From assembly GCA_037178675.1 (NCBI GenBank), contig JAYMGJ010000382.1, positions 1-64,000 on the forward strand: a stretch of DNA of 64,000 nucleotides. The letters run 5' to 3'. Made by a program: the position numbers and the translations under genes. The notes under the pieces are model-generated. The model searched no databases and was not told where the DNA came from. It saw nothing but the letters and a program-made list of their open reading frames with translations. This DNA comes from Scleroderma bovista. Taxonomy: Eukaryota > Basidiomycota > Agaricomycetes > Boletales > Sclerodermataceae. Within the stretch, counting starts at the first letter, position 1; each line of letters begins with the position of its first letter. Positions 23,301-34,558 of this stretch are shown here, in pieces.

Positions 23301-23429
23301 ACCATTAGCCCACTTGTATGACATGGGGATGCACCATAGCTGGGCCCTATCTCAGCTGGCCATGTAGCACGGCCAATTGTCAGCTTCGTCTGTCCGTGTT
23401 GTATGGGACAATGCAGGTGCATTATGTGA

Positions 23430-24820
23430 CTCATAATCGTGTCAGTCGAGTTGGAGAGCCCAGATGGCGGTGGAATACTGCGCGTGCACCTTCGAGGCGC
23501 GAATTGGCATGCAGGCAGCACAAACAGCGCTGGACATGGAGTGGATGGGTCGACAGGCGAGACGGATGAGTCAAAAGGCTGGACGGACACTCTGGGTGTG
23601 TTGAACAGCGCTGGAACGGCTGGTATGAGTGATGGTGAGGGTGCAGACACGTACCTGAGCATTAGGGATGTGAAACACGTCGTAAATGCGACGGATGGTG
23701 TTGGGAGCTGGACGGACGCGTCAACTGGGCCCACGGAGGTGCCAAGCGTCGAAACAGATGCAGTAACACCTGCAAACGCGACCCAGATCATCAGTATACC
23801 ACGAAAAGAGTCAAAAAGGCCAAACTCACCTGAGGAGACTGCAAGACGGTGCTCAGACAAGCCAGACCGCTGCAGGAGCCGCACGGATGGGTCGAGCACA
23901 GCATTGGAAACACGACAGAAATGGCTAGAAACGAAGCAGAACATGTTAGAACGTGCACAGAAGAGTCAGAGTCGCAAGGCTCACCTAACGGGCACGATAT
24001 CGCGACGCCTGAGCTTCCTGGACGATGGAGAAAGGTTAGCATAGGTGACGGAGATGTGTACGTACCGTGGAACGCGCCGATCAAGGCCCCAAGTCAAAAC
24101 TTCGTCTTTGGACGACCCGAGAGCGGAGATGAGGCGATTGCACCAATCGTTGAGGGTGAAAGGGCTGGCAACGGCGATGGTGGTGGATACGGAGAGGTTG
24201 GCGATGTGAACGGCACAACTAGCGGTGGCGACGTCGACTCGAAACGAGTCAAAACCGCACTGCTGGCTACAGGGTGTCAGCATATGCACCAGAGTCGAAG
24301 AATGCGGAAGAACGACTTACCAGTGTCGTCACGGCCACCCATCCAACTCGCAAACCGTCCGTATGGACTCATCAGGCGTCGATGGCAACGTGAAAGGCTC
24401 AAGATCGAGCGAATAAACGTCAGCCAAATGAAGCAAGTTGAAATGACTTACCTAGAGCGCACCAGCGCGACGCAGTCACCCGGAAACGCCCCAAACCAAG
24501 CCTATAGAGTCATTGGACTCAGGCGTTGACGCAGAAGGATCAAGATCGAACCTAGAAATGTCAGTCGCGCGCTGGAAGTCGAGACGACTCACCTTGGACG
24601 TGTTAACACGATCCGGTCAAATTGGAGACCTAAAAAGCGAAGTAGAAGGATAAATAAACTTACCTTCAAATATAGGATGCCGGGGGAGCATTGGCATGAC
24701 AACGAAGACCACGGATGAGAGATCCGTGCGTGCTGCAATCAGCAGAGGCATATGAGGCACGACACAACTTACCAAATCGGGTAACAACACAGAAGTCACA
24801 CAGTCAACAAACCTTCGCAT
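23430..24820 (-). pseudogene. Many-intron gene of unknown function (antisense to copia-like 3' end)
   Basis: A chain of short exons separated by 35-65 nt GT-AG introns (donors mostly GTAAGT or GTGAGT) runs from MRRFVDCVTS at 24820. The four exons from QQCGFDSFRVD (about 24260) through KLRRRDIVPV, SHFCRVSNAVLDPS and GVTASVSTLGTS (about 23740-23650) join in one phase without a stop. Earlier exons (FDLDPSASTPES, LEPFTLPSTPDES) are repeats of each other and contain TGA codons where the inverted copy at 33.4-34.2 kb has TGG or GGA. The protein is Ser/Pro/Val-rich with no domain I recognise. It is probably decayed at its 5' end. Confidence 0.45.
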
Positions 24821-25227
24821 TCAGATGTCTCAAATTCTATTCGAATCGGACACATACATTGGGAACAACATTTTATTGGATATAGCTAAGTACTACTTTA
24901 CTATATTTTCTTTCCATCACACCACTTCGTTTATGGGGGAGTGTTGGAGATAAACAGAGTTGTTGTGGTATATTTTGCCTACTTACATAAGCATGCATCG
25001 CACTAGAGTAGAGTTCTATTACCATAGTCCCTCAGTAGCTTGCCAGACTACTGAGGGTAAGTACCACTGACTATCTTGTCTATTCCTTACTGATACCTTG
25101 TAGTTACCCTACAGGTATATCTAATATATCAGTAGCTTGCCAGACTACTGAGGTTACCCTACAGGTCTCCTCCTTTTCCCTTCTTTCAGGCTAGACCTTC
25201 CCTGTGCAGACCACCACCTTTCTATAC
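24180..25227 (+). repeat. Left arm of a ~1.05 kb inverted repeat pair
   Basis: This stretch matches the reverse complement of 33155-34226 over its whole length, including the LTR-like block, the G-rich tract before it and the splice-site-bearing sequence outside. Similarity ends at 25227 on the inner side, next to unrelated sequence, and fades at about 24180 on the outer side. Many differences are C/T or G/A. Confidence 0.82.
24942..25227 (+). repeat. LTR of a copia-like element, left copy
   Basis: Begins TGTTGGAGATAAACAG and is immediately preceded by the purine tract TATGGGGGAG (24932-24941), as a polypurine tract precedes a 3' LTR. It is 286 bp, equal to the right copy, and shares the phrase CCTCAGTAGCTTGCCAG twice. 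The 3' end reads CTATACTT rather than the CTATACCA of the right copy. Copia-type assignment rests on the TGTTGGAG start and the tract. Confidence 0.65.
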
Positions 25228-25229
25228 TT

Positions 25230-26079
25230 TGAACACCTGCAGGACTGAATGGTCAGGGATTCCTGCCAAAGGTCATCAATATCTAATATGGTGGTGGGGA
25301 CACGATTGCTTTGTCCTGGTGACACGCTGGCCTCAGCTGTCGGGCAACATAAGTGCATTGGTTACATTGGGGTGCTACTATTATACTAGTACGGGCGCTG
25401 GGCGGAGCGTCACTTTAGAGGCGAGGCTGAAATTCTGTCAGCGGCTTGAGGTCTTTGAGGACCTGCAGAATTAACAACTACTCAGTACTTGACGGCCCTC
25501 CAAAATGATCAGGTTCATCCACTCACTACCCTAAAGACTGGCATTTATACAAACTAACAGCAGGAAAAGTGGACTCCAGTAATACTAGGTCAGGAACTAC
25601 TCAGCCAAATTTCCTTTTTAGACCACTGTCAAGTGTCAATGAACCCTTGCATACCATCATAACTAACCTCACCCACACCACCCGATGAATGACTTATACA
25701 ATGCTTTGACTCTGCAAAACCAGCCGGTTTGGTTGCAATTGTACTGCTATTTTTCCATTGTAAAGTGACTTTACAGGACTTTATAATTTGAACCAGCCTG
25801 CGGCCTCAAGGCGTCAGGATTCAGGGCATGACATAATGCCTGGGTGCATGGCCAGTTATTGGGCATGCGCTGCCCAGTGCCCATGTGTTTCCCTTATCCA
25901 ACTCTCCCTCCTTACCTGCTCGTTGCTGCTCATCGCCCAGCAATCTTGGTTAGCATCGATGAGCCCCCATGGGTGACAAGCCCTTTCAAAGTTGTACTGA
26001 CATCGGTCTATTATCACCTCTTCCATAGATAGTCTATTCCTACTCCTTCCAACGCGCTGACCAGAAATCTCAATCAGCA
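25230..26079. other. Interior spacer, no gene recognised
   Basis: Starts immediately inside the left LTR. It probably contains 5' flank of the captured cyclin gene (a frame with PYPTLPPYLLVAAHRP lies at 25870-25950), but nothing conserved can be named. Confidence 0.35.
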
Positions 26080-26600
26080 GTGTCTGTTTTGCGGCAACCT
26101 GACCCCTTCTACGGCCATGAGCCCATATTGCGCCTATGCGCCAAATTCGTCACCCACCTCTTTGCCTGCCTGGAGTTGCCCCCATCCTCTTCTGGCTTGA
26201 CAGTGAAGCTGCCTTATTTTATTGCATACTCCCTCCATTGTACAAAGCTACACTCATCGATCATGTTTGCAGCCCTTGTCCTCCTTCAAAGACTGAAGGC
26301 GTGATTTCCCACTGCATGGGAACCATCGGACCACCATCTCTTCATATCCGCATTCATGTTGGCCAGCAAGGTCATCCGCCATGATGCCTATTCAAACAAA
26401 TTGTGGTTGATCGTCATGCAGGGGATGTTCCAGCTGAGGGAGATCACCCAGATGGAGAAAGAGATGTGCCAGTATTTGAAGTGGGGATTGAACGTTGATC
26501 CAGCGACGTTGGAGGAATTCAAGGAGCAAGGAGATGGTGTGCAAGGATTTTGTGAACCCTGACCCTTATCCTACTCATTCTTTCATCAGTGAAGAAGTCA
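26080..26600 (+). pseudogene. Cyclin (PCL-like) fragment, decayed
   Basis: One frame reads FVTHLFACLELPPSSSG, KLPYFIAYSLHCTKLHSS, FAALVLLQRLKA, then a TGA (26302-26304) where cyclins of this type have Arg, then HLFISAFMLASKVI, AYSNKLWLIVMQGMF, LREITQMEKEMCQYLKW and LNVDPATL. This is a cyclin box with the ASK(V/I), E-M-E and L-W elements. Near 26530 the frame shifts by one, after which EMVCKDFVNPDPYPTH continues the expected C-terminal side. Several Arg codons are changed in the C-to-T direction. No ATG at a normal start and no terminator are kept, so it is a gene fragment. Confidence 0.75.
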
Positions 26601-26614
26601 TCCCCTCCCGCTCG

Positions 26615-26890
26615 TCGCATTTGGGTCTGGGGGATTCTTTTTCTCAATGCCGGTGTGTGGGTGCGCTTGCACCCCTCCCACTCCTCTTGTTGGGTTCTGG
26701 GAGATTGTTTTGCTTGACGCCGGTGTGTGAGTGTGCTTGCACCCCTCCTGCCTGTCTTATTTGGTTCTGGGGGATTGTTTTACTTCGCACTGGTGTGTGG
26801 GTGCACTTGCACCCCTCCCTCCTGTCTTATTGGGTTCTGGGGGATTGTTTTACTTCGTGCTGGTGTGTGGGTGCACTTGTGCCCCTCCCT
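26615..26890 (+). repeat. ~66 bp minisatellite, four copies
   Basis: Units share GGGTTCTGGGGGATTGTTTT, then a GCTGGTGTGTGGGTGC phrase and CACCCCTCC. Four copies occur at about 26625-26690, 26690-26757, 26757-26823 and 26823-26890, the last two nearly identical. It directly follows the cyclin fragment. Confidence 0.85.
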
Positions 26891-27630
26891 CTGCTATGCC
26901 ATTCTCCCCCACTTGTGGCCTCACCCCATCGCGAGCTGGAGTCCTGCCATTCAGCGCTCGGGTGCAAAGAGTGGACAGGTGACAGGTTTGTATATACATT
27001 TTCCATAGAGACTAGGTTCAAGTTATCAAGGTATCAGACATGCTGACTGTGTTGCCACCATCAACCCTTCAAAGTATGGTTTTGTTCAGTCCCTGTCACA
27101 CTCCCAGGGCATCTAAGTCGGCAACCTCATCTACGGGCTTTTTGCGCAAGTATCTGCACAGTTCGCTTCTTCATGGATACTGATGAGGAACAGGCCACTG
27201 CTTGCTGTTGACCCAAGCTCCCCCGTGCTGCCCCTTGTAAAATCAAACCCATCCTCCAGATCAGCACTCCCACACGCACGCTCGGCCAAATGCCTTGTGG
27301 GCACTTGTTTGCTATCGGCGTCAAACGAGCAATAGTATCCCTCCCCATCTATGTGCCCCACTGCCCTCATTCGGTTTGCTGCCAGAAACTCCCTCGTCCA
27401 TGTACTCTACATCACCCCCCTGCCTCCTCTGTGTCACCCCCCACACCAATCAGCATTGAGGACCTTTTGGCCAAGATCGGTTCAGCTTCCTCATCGCTGG
27501 TGTACACGAAGTTTGGATTGGGTCGAGGCTGGTTTGCAGGTTTTTGGGCAGGGCTACTGCATGCTCAATGTGTTGATTCACCACAAGGTATGCATTTATT
27601 GTTGTTTCATATTCAGTAGGTTTATGCATC
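26891..27630. other. Interior spacer between cyclin and PRP8 fragments
   Basis: No named gene. A frame EDLLAKIGSASSSLVYTKFGLG lies at 27450-27510 and a minus-strand frame of about 79 residues at 27131-27370; neither is recognised. It may hold a fourth captured fragment. Confidence 0.3.
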
Positions 27631-29227
27631 TATTCTATAGAATTTGAACTACCTCCATCTTGATTACAACATGAATTTGAAGCCTGTCAAGACCCTCACA
27701 ATGAAAGAGTGGAAAAAGATGATTTTTGGAAATGCATTTCACTGTTGAAGCAATACCTATATACGTAGAGGAACTGTTACTCCAACTCACCTGTTGGGTG
27801 GAGTGCACAACCAGAGATGGTAGCAGTAGCTGGTCAAGAGCTGTTCTATTATATAAGCGATGAACGCTGTTTATATACAACAAATAGTGTGACGTGTGAC
27901 TGTGATGCATGATGTGTGACATGTAACATCTACTCTAGAGAGGACTATTACTAAGTCTACACTAATATGGGTTGCAGTCTTGTGCGCACTTCATCGACGG
28001 TTTACGCCGGGTGCATGTGCGACTTCAACATTCACCTGTGCCACAAAATTTTGCATCTTACCAAGCTTGTCATGGAAATGTTGATGCATTCCAACTCGCT
28101 GATGCATTGCAATATATCTTTGGTCATATCGGTGCTTTGACTGGTATGTACCGGTACAAGTACAAGGTTAGTTTATTGTTCTTGTGACTGCCTTCTCAGT
28201 TCACATGACTTGCAGCTGATGAGACAAATTCTCATGACGAAGGATCTAAAACACCTGATCTACTATTGTTTCAATACTGGTCCAGTTGGCAAGGGCCCTG
28301 GTTGTGGCTTCTGGGCACCTGGATAGTGCGTTTGGCTGTTCTTTATGCCTGGCATTGTTCCCCTTCTTGAGCACTGGTTGGGTGACCTCCTTGCTCGACA
28401 ATTTGAAGGGTGCAACAGTAAAGGTATCACCAAAATGGTTATGAAGCAGTGCGTGGAGTCGCACTATGACCTTGAACTTCGCGCAGCTGTCATGCACGAC
28501 ATTTTGGACATGATGCCAGAGTCCATCAAGCAAAACAAGGCAAAGATGATCCTGCAACATCATCCTGTGATATGTGAAGAACAAGGCAGATTGGTGGGTC
28601 AGTGCTGCCCATTATAACTGGGAGTGTATTCGGCACGGTGCCACTGTTGACAAGGCAGTCGTGAAGAAGAACTTGGGCCGTCTCACCCGTAAGTAAAATG
28701 TGATTTTCTGCATAGCCCTATTTTGAATGTATTATTTAGGTCTTTACTTGAAAGCTGAACAATAGGGGCAGCACGGCTATCTCAAAAATGGAATGTGCAT
28801 CAGCACCGTTACTGTCCACTGGCTTGAAAGCTGAAAGTTTGCACCTATCCCATTCCCTTAACTAGTCCTTTTCTTATCATCTTGGAAGACCGCTGTCATA
28901 CAAGCACGACACCAAACTGCAAGCAAACCCACACAAATGTAAGCTTCAGTCCTTTATCTGGTTTATATATTCGTTTAGGTTTGTCACATACCAAGCGTCT
29001 GCTCTTGACCGAGCGTGCATTCAAGGAGGCTGATATCAAGATTTTTGGTACCTATGACCAACTCATTCCTTGTTATGATATTGAACCTGTGGAGAAGATT
29101 ACTGATGCAGTCAGTTTATTTGTATTTTGCTCTGTACTTTCCCCACTCATGACTTGTTTACAGTACCTCAACCAGTTCCTGTTCTTCAAGGCCAACAAGC
29201 AAGTTCATTTTCATTTTGGCAGGGCAG
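27631..29227 (+). pseudogene. prp8: PRP8 (U5 snRNP core protein) fragment with introns
   Basis: Pieces in the order of PRP8: [18 protein letters not shown] (27645), LTKLV (28058) and [29 protein letters not shown] (28085-28170, given here over more than one motif), LMRQI and [20 protein letters not shown] (28216-28310), [23 protein letters not shown] and [18 protein letters not shown] (28390-28550), [18 protein letters not shown] (28640-28690), YLKAEQ, TVHWLES, KFAPIPFP and PLSYKHDTKL. Then KRLLLTERAFKE, YDIEPVEKITDA and, after an intron ending TTTACAG, YLNQFLFFKANK. GT-AG introns are kept, so this is a genomic copy, not a retrogene. Many expected Arg are Cys, His or stop. It ends where repeat R begins. 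Confidence 0.9.
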
Positions 29228-31326
29228 TGTGAGTCAAAGTGTGGATTTGGGTTGGAGTAATAACCCAAACACAACACCAACAAAGGACTACAAAAATGTG
29301 CGAGTGGTGGTTTACCTCCACGGTGTCCAGAGAGGATATGCTGAGGAGGGGGAAAGGGGATCTACACCAACAGGGTGATGCAGACAGTGATGCAGGATAC
29401 TCCTGGGGTACAGGAGTAATAGAAGACGAAGGGGATAGGGGTCTGGACTCTTCCTAAAGCCTAGGAAGTGTCAAAGCGGGGGTTGGGTTGACTGGGACTG
29501 AAACAGCAATACTACACCTAGAGGTTGGTGCAGCAAAGGGGCAAGGGGGCTCCTGATGTCTAGAAGAAATGGGATATGAAGGATAGACAGGCTAGACTCC
29601 GCTTGAGCCTAGAGAAATACTTGGACTTGAATAGATTGAATAAAACTTGAATATCAGAGTCTTTAGACCTTCACTGAAGCCTACAAGACTCAAAGAGCTG
29701 AGGGGATACTGACTGAGAGAGTCTGAGAGAGGGATAATTTCGTGCAATTTTGGGTCTCTTTTCACTGGGCTGAGCCCAGGGGTTTAAATACATGGGGGGG
29801 CACAGCATTAAAGTACAAAAAGAGAAGGGAGTAAGCAGAATTTGTCAAGGATTGATAAGGGATTGGTAAGAGCTTTGTAAGGGGTTTGTAAGCGACCAGT
29901 AAGCAAGGGATAAGCAGGAATGAGTAAGCATAGGGAGCATGAATAAGCTGCTGAGTAAAGGAATGAGTAAGCTGCATGACAAGATTGATTGGTAAAGGAG
30001 TGAGTCATCAGCTGAGTAATATACCAAAAATGCGAAAGGGATAGAGTAATACTGATGACAAGAGAGCATCAGTAAGCAAGGGATGAGTCACTGCACAGCA
30101 GAAGGAGTCATTGATGCACAGCCTAAGAAGTTTGATGGGGGGCTGTGTACCATCAGGAATTTGATGGGACAACAATGGGGAAGATCTGAGATAAACAGGG
30201 GGATTGATCTGAGACAAAACAGCCACAAGAAGGGTACCAGGGGTCCAGAGGTCTTTTGGGGGGTCAGCATACACTAAGGTATAGTGCATGTGTTCTAGCA
30301 CCACTGAAGCGCAACCATGGGCTCCCTTGACGAGCTCTCTTCTGGGAAAGAACAAGAGAGGGTTCTTCTTCCTAATAGCACTATAAAGTGGGGGCATAAC
30401 TGTCATGGTGCTGGGGGACGTCGTCTGAAAGTAGGGAAGCAGATAGAGTATTGAATTCAATGCATCCAGGGAAGCGAGATGAACGACAGAGGAAGATGGA
30501 CATGGCAAGTATCTGGGAGGAAGAGACCATAGGCTGAGGGCTCAGGGGACACAGAGACGACCAGAGAAGACTTCTCAAGCTTGACAATAGACCTAAGATG
30601 ATTAAAGTACGTCCTTGACGCAGGACTGACGAGGAGAATGTGCTGACCAAGAATGAGAGGGACTGAGGGAGCAGGCTGGGAAGATATGTGCCAGGCAGTG
30701 CACGGGAACTCTGGGAGAGGCTGTCCTAAGAGCAGGACATAGTGGAGATCTGCAGCAATAGCGGAGAAATGATCCAGAGAAAATACGGACTCCATAGTGA
30801 GCGATGAAGCAAATGTCTGGATTGTGGGGGGAATATCTCTGTGGGAAATGAACGGATTTGCATCGGAACTTGACAGGCAGATAGACCAAGTTCTAGGCTC
30901 TCTGACAGTATAGTCACGTGCCTGATAGCTTTAGAAACGATGGAGCTATTCAAAATATCGGAATGCTGGCACTGGGCACCTAAAAATGACATTTGGGGGC
31001 TAAAAATCATTTCTTCTCTTTCTCCTTTGTTTCTCCATCAATTCTTCAGCTTCTTTGATCATTCTGGTATGGGAGTTGGACTGCAGACGTGTGCATTCCT
31101 TTCTCATACCACAATTGACATTATTCCTTCAGTTTCTTCTGCTTCTTGGCGGTTCTCGTGTGATAGATGACTGTCTGCATTGGCATTCATCTCTCGCATC
31201 AGGATAGTCTTCTTGTGCAATAGATGGCTATGATGAGGGTCCATCGTGCTTATCCTTCGCATAAGGATCATTCAATATAGGCATTATCTTCCATGTTCAC
31301 TGTACCAAACCTGTTTGGTGCGTGAC
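29228..31326 (+). repeat. Repeat family R, copy 2 (2.1 kb)
   Basis: Starts TGTGAGTCAAAGTGTGG and ends GTTTGGTGCGTGACA; collinear with 42664-44753 at high identity throughout. The first ~575 bp equals the free-standing copy 1. The part after the G-run (from about 29790) contains runs of AGTAAG/GTAAGC phrases and, on the minus strand, matching frames in both copies (for example FSLDHFSAIAADLHYVLLLG at 30750). That region may be a passenger gene fragment, but I cannot name it. No second LTR or long terminal inverted repeat was found. Confidence 0.8.
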
Positions 31327-31473
31327 AGCGGGCCATGTCTTTGTCAGCAGGGCATCGGATGACAGCAGTTGACGTACCTCATCTGCCCCTCATCTGCCCA
31401 TGCATGTCATAGCGTAGTCAGTCATATAAAGCCTTTCATCCCATTTCATTGCAAGTCCCCCACCACAATCAAC

Positions 31474-33154
31474 TGTCATGGGACTCAATACACTGTGGAA
31501 GGCGAGTAAATTTTTCTTGTTCACCTTGGATTGATTGGACTAATGGCTCACTGTGAATAGGTTCTTGCATCCATGGCAAAGCCTTGTACGATCTACGAGA
31601 TGGCCATTCAAAGTTTCAAGCCATCTGGGAATGAAGCAGGCGGTCGATTGCTAGCTGTTGGATTCAATGCTAGGTGAGTACCTGAATGCCAATGTGCTGT
31701 CCATTTCATTGCTCACAAAGCAACAACTAGTGCATGGATCTCCTCATTGACCAATGTATTTACATGGAGCGGTGCTGGTACAGGAAGAACACATGAAATG
31801 CCAATTATTTTCTTCTGGCTTTCAGAAATCTCAACAATGCCCATCCATCCTCATTTCATTTTCGATGGACTTGACTGCCCATGGTTCAAAGGAGGAAACA
31901 AGTGTACTTATGGGACTGGACCACCCCTCCTGGTGTGCCACTTCCAAGAACTTCTAAGCACATTCAGCTTCAGTTGGCACACGGTAAACCTTTTGCGTGG
32001 ATTAGCTCAGATGCTGATAGAATTACTAGGCTCCAGGAGAGGCCAAGGCTGAACTCGCCTACTTTCAATTACATGGACTCGTTGATGTCATGGTGACGCC
32101 CTTCAATGATGCATTGTTGTTTGGTGCAAGCAGTGTCATCCAAAGGTGAGTTCAACAAAACATCAACGCTGCCACTGTTGGACTAACACTACCTACTTTC
32201 CGTGCTAGTATTATCCTGCCAAAGTGTGCCAAGTATGAAGGTGTAGAAGTGTATACAGACGATGCATAAAAGATTGCACCCTCCTTGAGCAGGGGTGCCT
32301 CCTCCTGATTGTGCTCATGCGTGGTGCCGACTATGATGTAAGTCACTGCTTATTGTGGCCTACTGTGCATACTCACAATCTCATCTCACAGAGTGGGCTC
32401 CCAGGGTGCACCACAAACATTGCTCGTCAGCTGACCCAATATGGATTGGGGAGGTCCCTCCTCTCTGCTGCATCAACACTTCCATTCGCCGAATTCATGG
32501 CATTTCACGTCAAATGGTGAAAGCAGCTATGTGAGGTGTTGGAGAGGGACCCCCAAGGTCACCTTGGATGAACATACTACGAACTTGCTCATGTTATCGA
32601 TGAGGAATGCACCGAGTTCCCAAACCCTGCCATCCTCGCGGCATATGTACTACCTCTCACATCCTGGTCAGATGGTGGCCAACCCCTGTATCTGTGGTCA
32701 CATCTTGCCAGCCCAACCTCATGGCTCTTGCTGCGTTTAGCTCAGGATACCTGGGTTGGTCAGCAGAGATCATCCAAATGAAACTGACACAACCTCGTGT
32801 TGGCGCGGTTATTCATGCCCTCCTGCAGGTAAGAGTGTTGCATTCACATGTGACATTTATGCTCGTCTTACCGTCCATTCTAGTTACCAGGCAATGTAGA
32901 TAGCGAGGCACTACAGCATGACCTCCAGGTCATGAATTATTGTGGCGGGTCACTTCTGGTGTACAACATTTCTGTGCCAAGTCAGTTGCTCTTTGCCATG
33001 CCAACTGATTTGGCGCACTCACCGTCCAATGCACATATCTCACCCCTTGACAAGGATGACATCAATGGTGCAGTGTTCTTTGACATGGCAATCCCAGCGA
33101 TCGTGTTGGAGAGTTCATGGCCTGACTTGGCACAAAGTTCTGAGTCAACTGACA
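31474..33154 (+). pseudogene. XPG/GEN1-like structure-specific nuclease fragment with introns
   Basis: Begins MGLNTLWK at 31479 followed by a GT-AG intron, then EMAIQSFKPSG and LLAVGFNAR. An N-domain segment PIHPHFIFDGLDCPWFKGG (31830-31890) follows. The I-region reads PGEAKAELAYFQLHGLVDVM and TPFNDALLFGASSVI (32035-32150). After introns come EGVEVYTDD, LSRG..LLIVLMRGADYD (helix-turn-helix entry), GLPGCTTNIARQLTQYGLG, TEFPNPAILAAYV and a C-terminal stretch ending DMAIPAIVLESSWPDLAQS. This order is that of fungal XPG-family nucleases. Stops (TAA at 32266, TGA at 32518) and frame changes show decay. It is cut by the right LTR at 33155. Confidence 0.75.
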
Positions 33155-33440
33155 TGGTATAGAAAGGTGGTGGTCTGCACAGGGAAGGTCTAGCCTGTAG
33201 AAGAAGGGAGAAGGAGCTGTAGGGTAACCTCAGTATGCTGACAAGCTACTGTATATTAGTATGTACCTGTAGGATAACTACAAGGTATCAGTAGGTAGAT
33301 GTGGTGGTTAGTAGATGGTACTCACCCTCAGTATGCTGGCAAGCTACTGAGGGACTATGGTAATAGACTCTACTCTATGTGCGCTTTATGCTTATGTAAG
33401 TAAGTAAATAAACCATAATAGTCTGTTTATAACTCCAACA
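33155..33440 (-). repeat. LTR of a copia-like element, right (inverted) copy
   Basis: Reverse complement of the left LTR, 286 bp, starting TGTTGGAGTTATAAACAG at 33440 and ending CTATACCA at 33155. The purine tract GGGGGAG lies at 33441-33450 (complement). So both LTRs point inwards, towards each other, with their internal sequence outside. Confidence 0.68.
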
Positions 33441-34226
33441 CTCCCCCATAAACAGAGTGGGGTAATGGATAGAAAGGTATAGTAAAATCTAAAAGATAGT
33501 ACTTAGCTGGTTCCAATAAAGTGTAGTGGTTCCAAATGAATGTGTCCATTTGATATCAATAATACTTGAGACTTGTTGATGTGAAGGTTTGGAGTGACTT
33601 CCACATCATTACCCGATTTGGTAAGTCATGTCGTGCCCATATGCCTGCTGATTGCAGCACGCGCAGAGGACTTCATCCGTGGTCTTCGTCATCATGCCAA
33701 GGCTCCCCCGGCATCCTGGATTCGAAGGTAAGCTTATATAACCTTTTCATTCACTTTTTAGGTCTCTGAAATGGCTGCATCGCAATAGCGTGTCCAAGGT
33801 GAGTGATTCAGCCGTTTCACGTTTGACTGACGTTTATAGCTGCGATCTTGATTTGCCCACGTCGATGCCTGGGTCTATAGACCCTATAGGCTCGGTTTGG
33901 GGAGTTCCCGGGTGGCTGCATTGTGCTGGTGTGCTCTAGGTAAGTGGTTTTGCATTCTGGCATTTGGCTGACTCGATTGTCATTTATTCGCTCGATCTTG
34001 AGCCTGCCGCATTGCTGTCAACGCCTAACAAGTCCATATGGACGCTCCACATGTTGGATGGGTGGCCAGGACGACACTGGTAAGTCATTGTTTCATGTTC
34101 TTCGGCTTTGATGTGTATGCTGACTTCCTACAGCCAGCAGTGCTGCTTCGACTCATTTTGAGTCAATGTTGCTGCTGCTAGTCATGCCGTCCACGTCACC
34201 AACGTCTCCATATCCACCACATCAGC
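33441..34226 (+). pseudogene. Inverted copy of the many-intron unknown gene
   Basis: Mirror of 24180-24941. Read on the plus strand it has six GT-AG intron-like gaps (donors at about 33620, 33728, 33799, 33940 and 34081 with GTAAGT, GTAAGC or GTGAGT) separating exons that match those of the minus strand at 24.2-24.8 kb. The exon at 34017-34080 is open here (PNKSIWTLHMLDGWPGRHC) whereas the left copy has a TGA; in contrast the next exon has TGA in place of CGA. Each copy therefore carries its own stops. Confidence 0.5.
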
Positions 34227-34293
34227 AATTCAACGTGTGTCTGAATGTCCTGAATTTTGTCTGAGTGACCTGGGTGCATGATACAGCCTGGGC

Positions 34294-34363
34294 AATGTCT
34301 GGGGTCAGATGACACTCTGGGGTCAGATGACACTCTGGGGTCAGATGACACTCTGGGGTCAGG
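34294..34363. repeat. 18 bp tandem repeat, four copies
   Basis: GACACTCTGGGGTCAGAT is repeated exactly at 34311-34328 and 34329-34346, with a partial copy on each side. It leads into 140 bp of CAGACA/ATCAGAC sequence (34375-34510) related to the larger satellite at 37.5 kb. Confidence 0.9.
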
Positions 34364-34558
34364 CCTGTCAGACAGAATTCAAACCCATCTGACAGGCATG
34401 ATGACAGACATATTTACATATGTGTTCCAGGTCTTGTTTAGACACTATCAGACCATCCAGACACCATCAGACATTCAGACACACATCAGACCAATCTGAC
34501 TGACCAGACCATCAATGCAAGATGTGTTTGTGTTGGCAAAAGATGGACTGTAAGAATG

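Noticed and set aside
23439..24529. Two long plus-strand frames (about 201 and 226 residues)
   Set aside because: They run antisense to the phase-consistent exon chain and pass through its splice sites; their codons mirror the minus-strand exons.
24942..33440. One complete copia element between two LTRs
   Set aside because: The LTR-like blocks are inverted, not direct, and both purine tracts lie outside the pair; the interior has no gag or pol.
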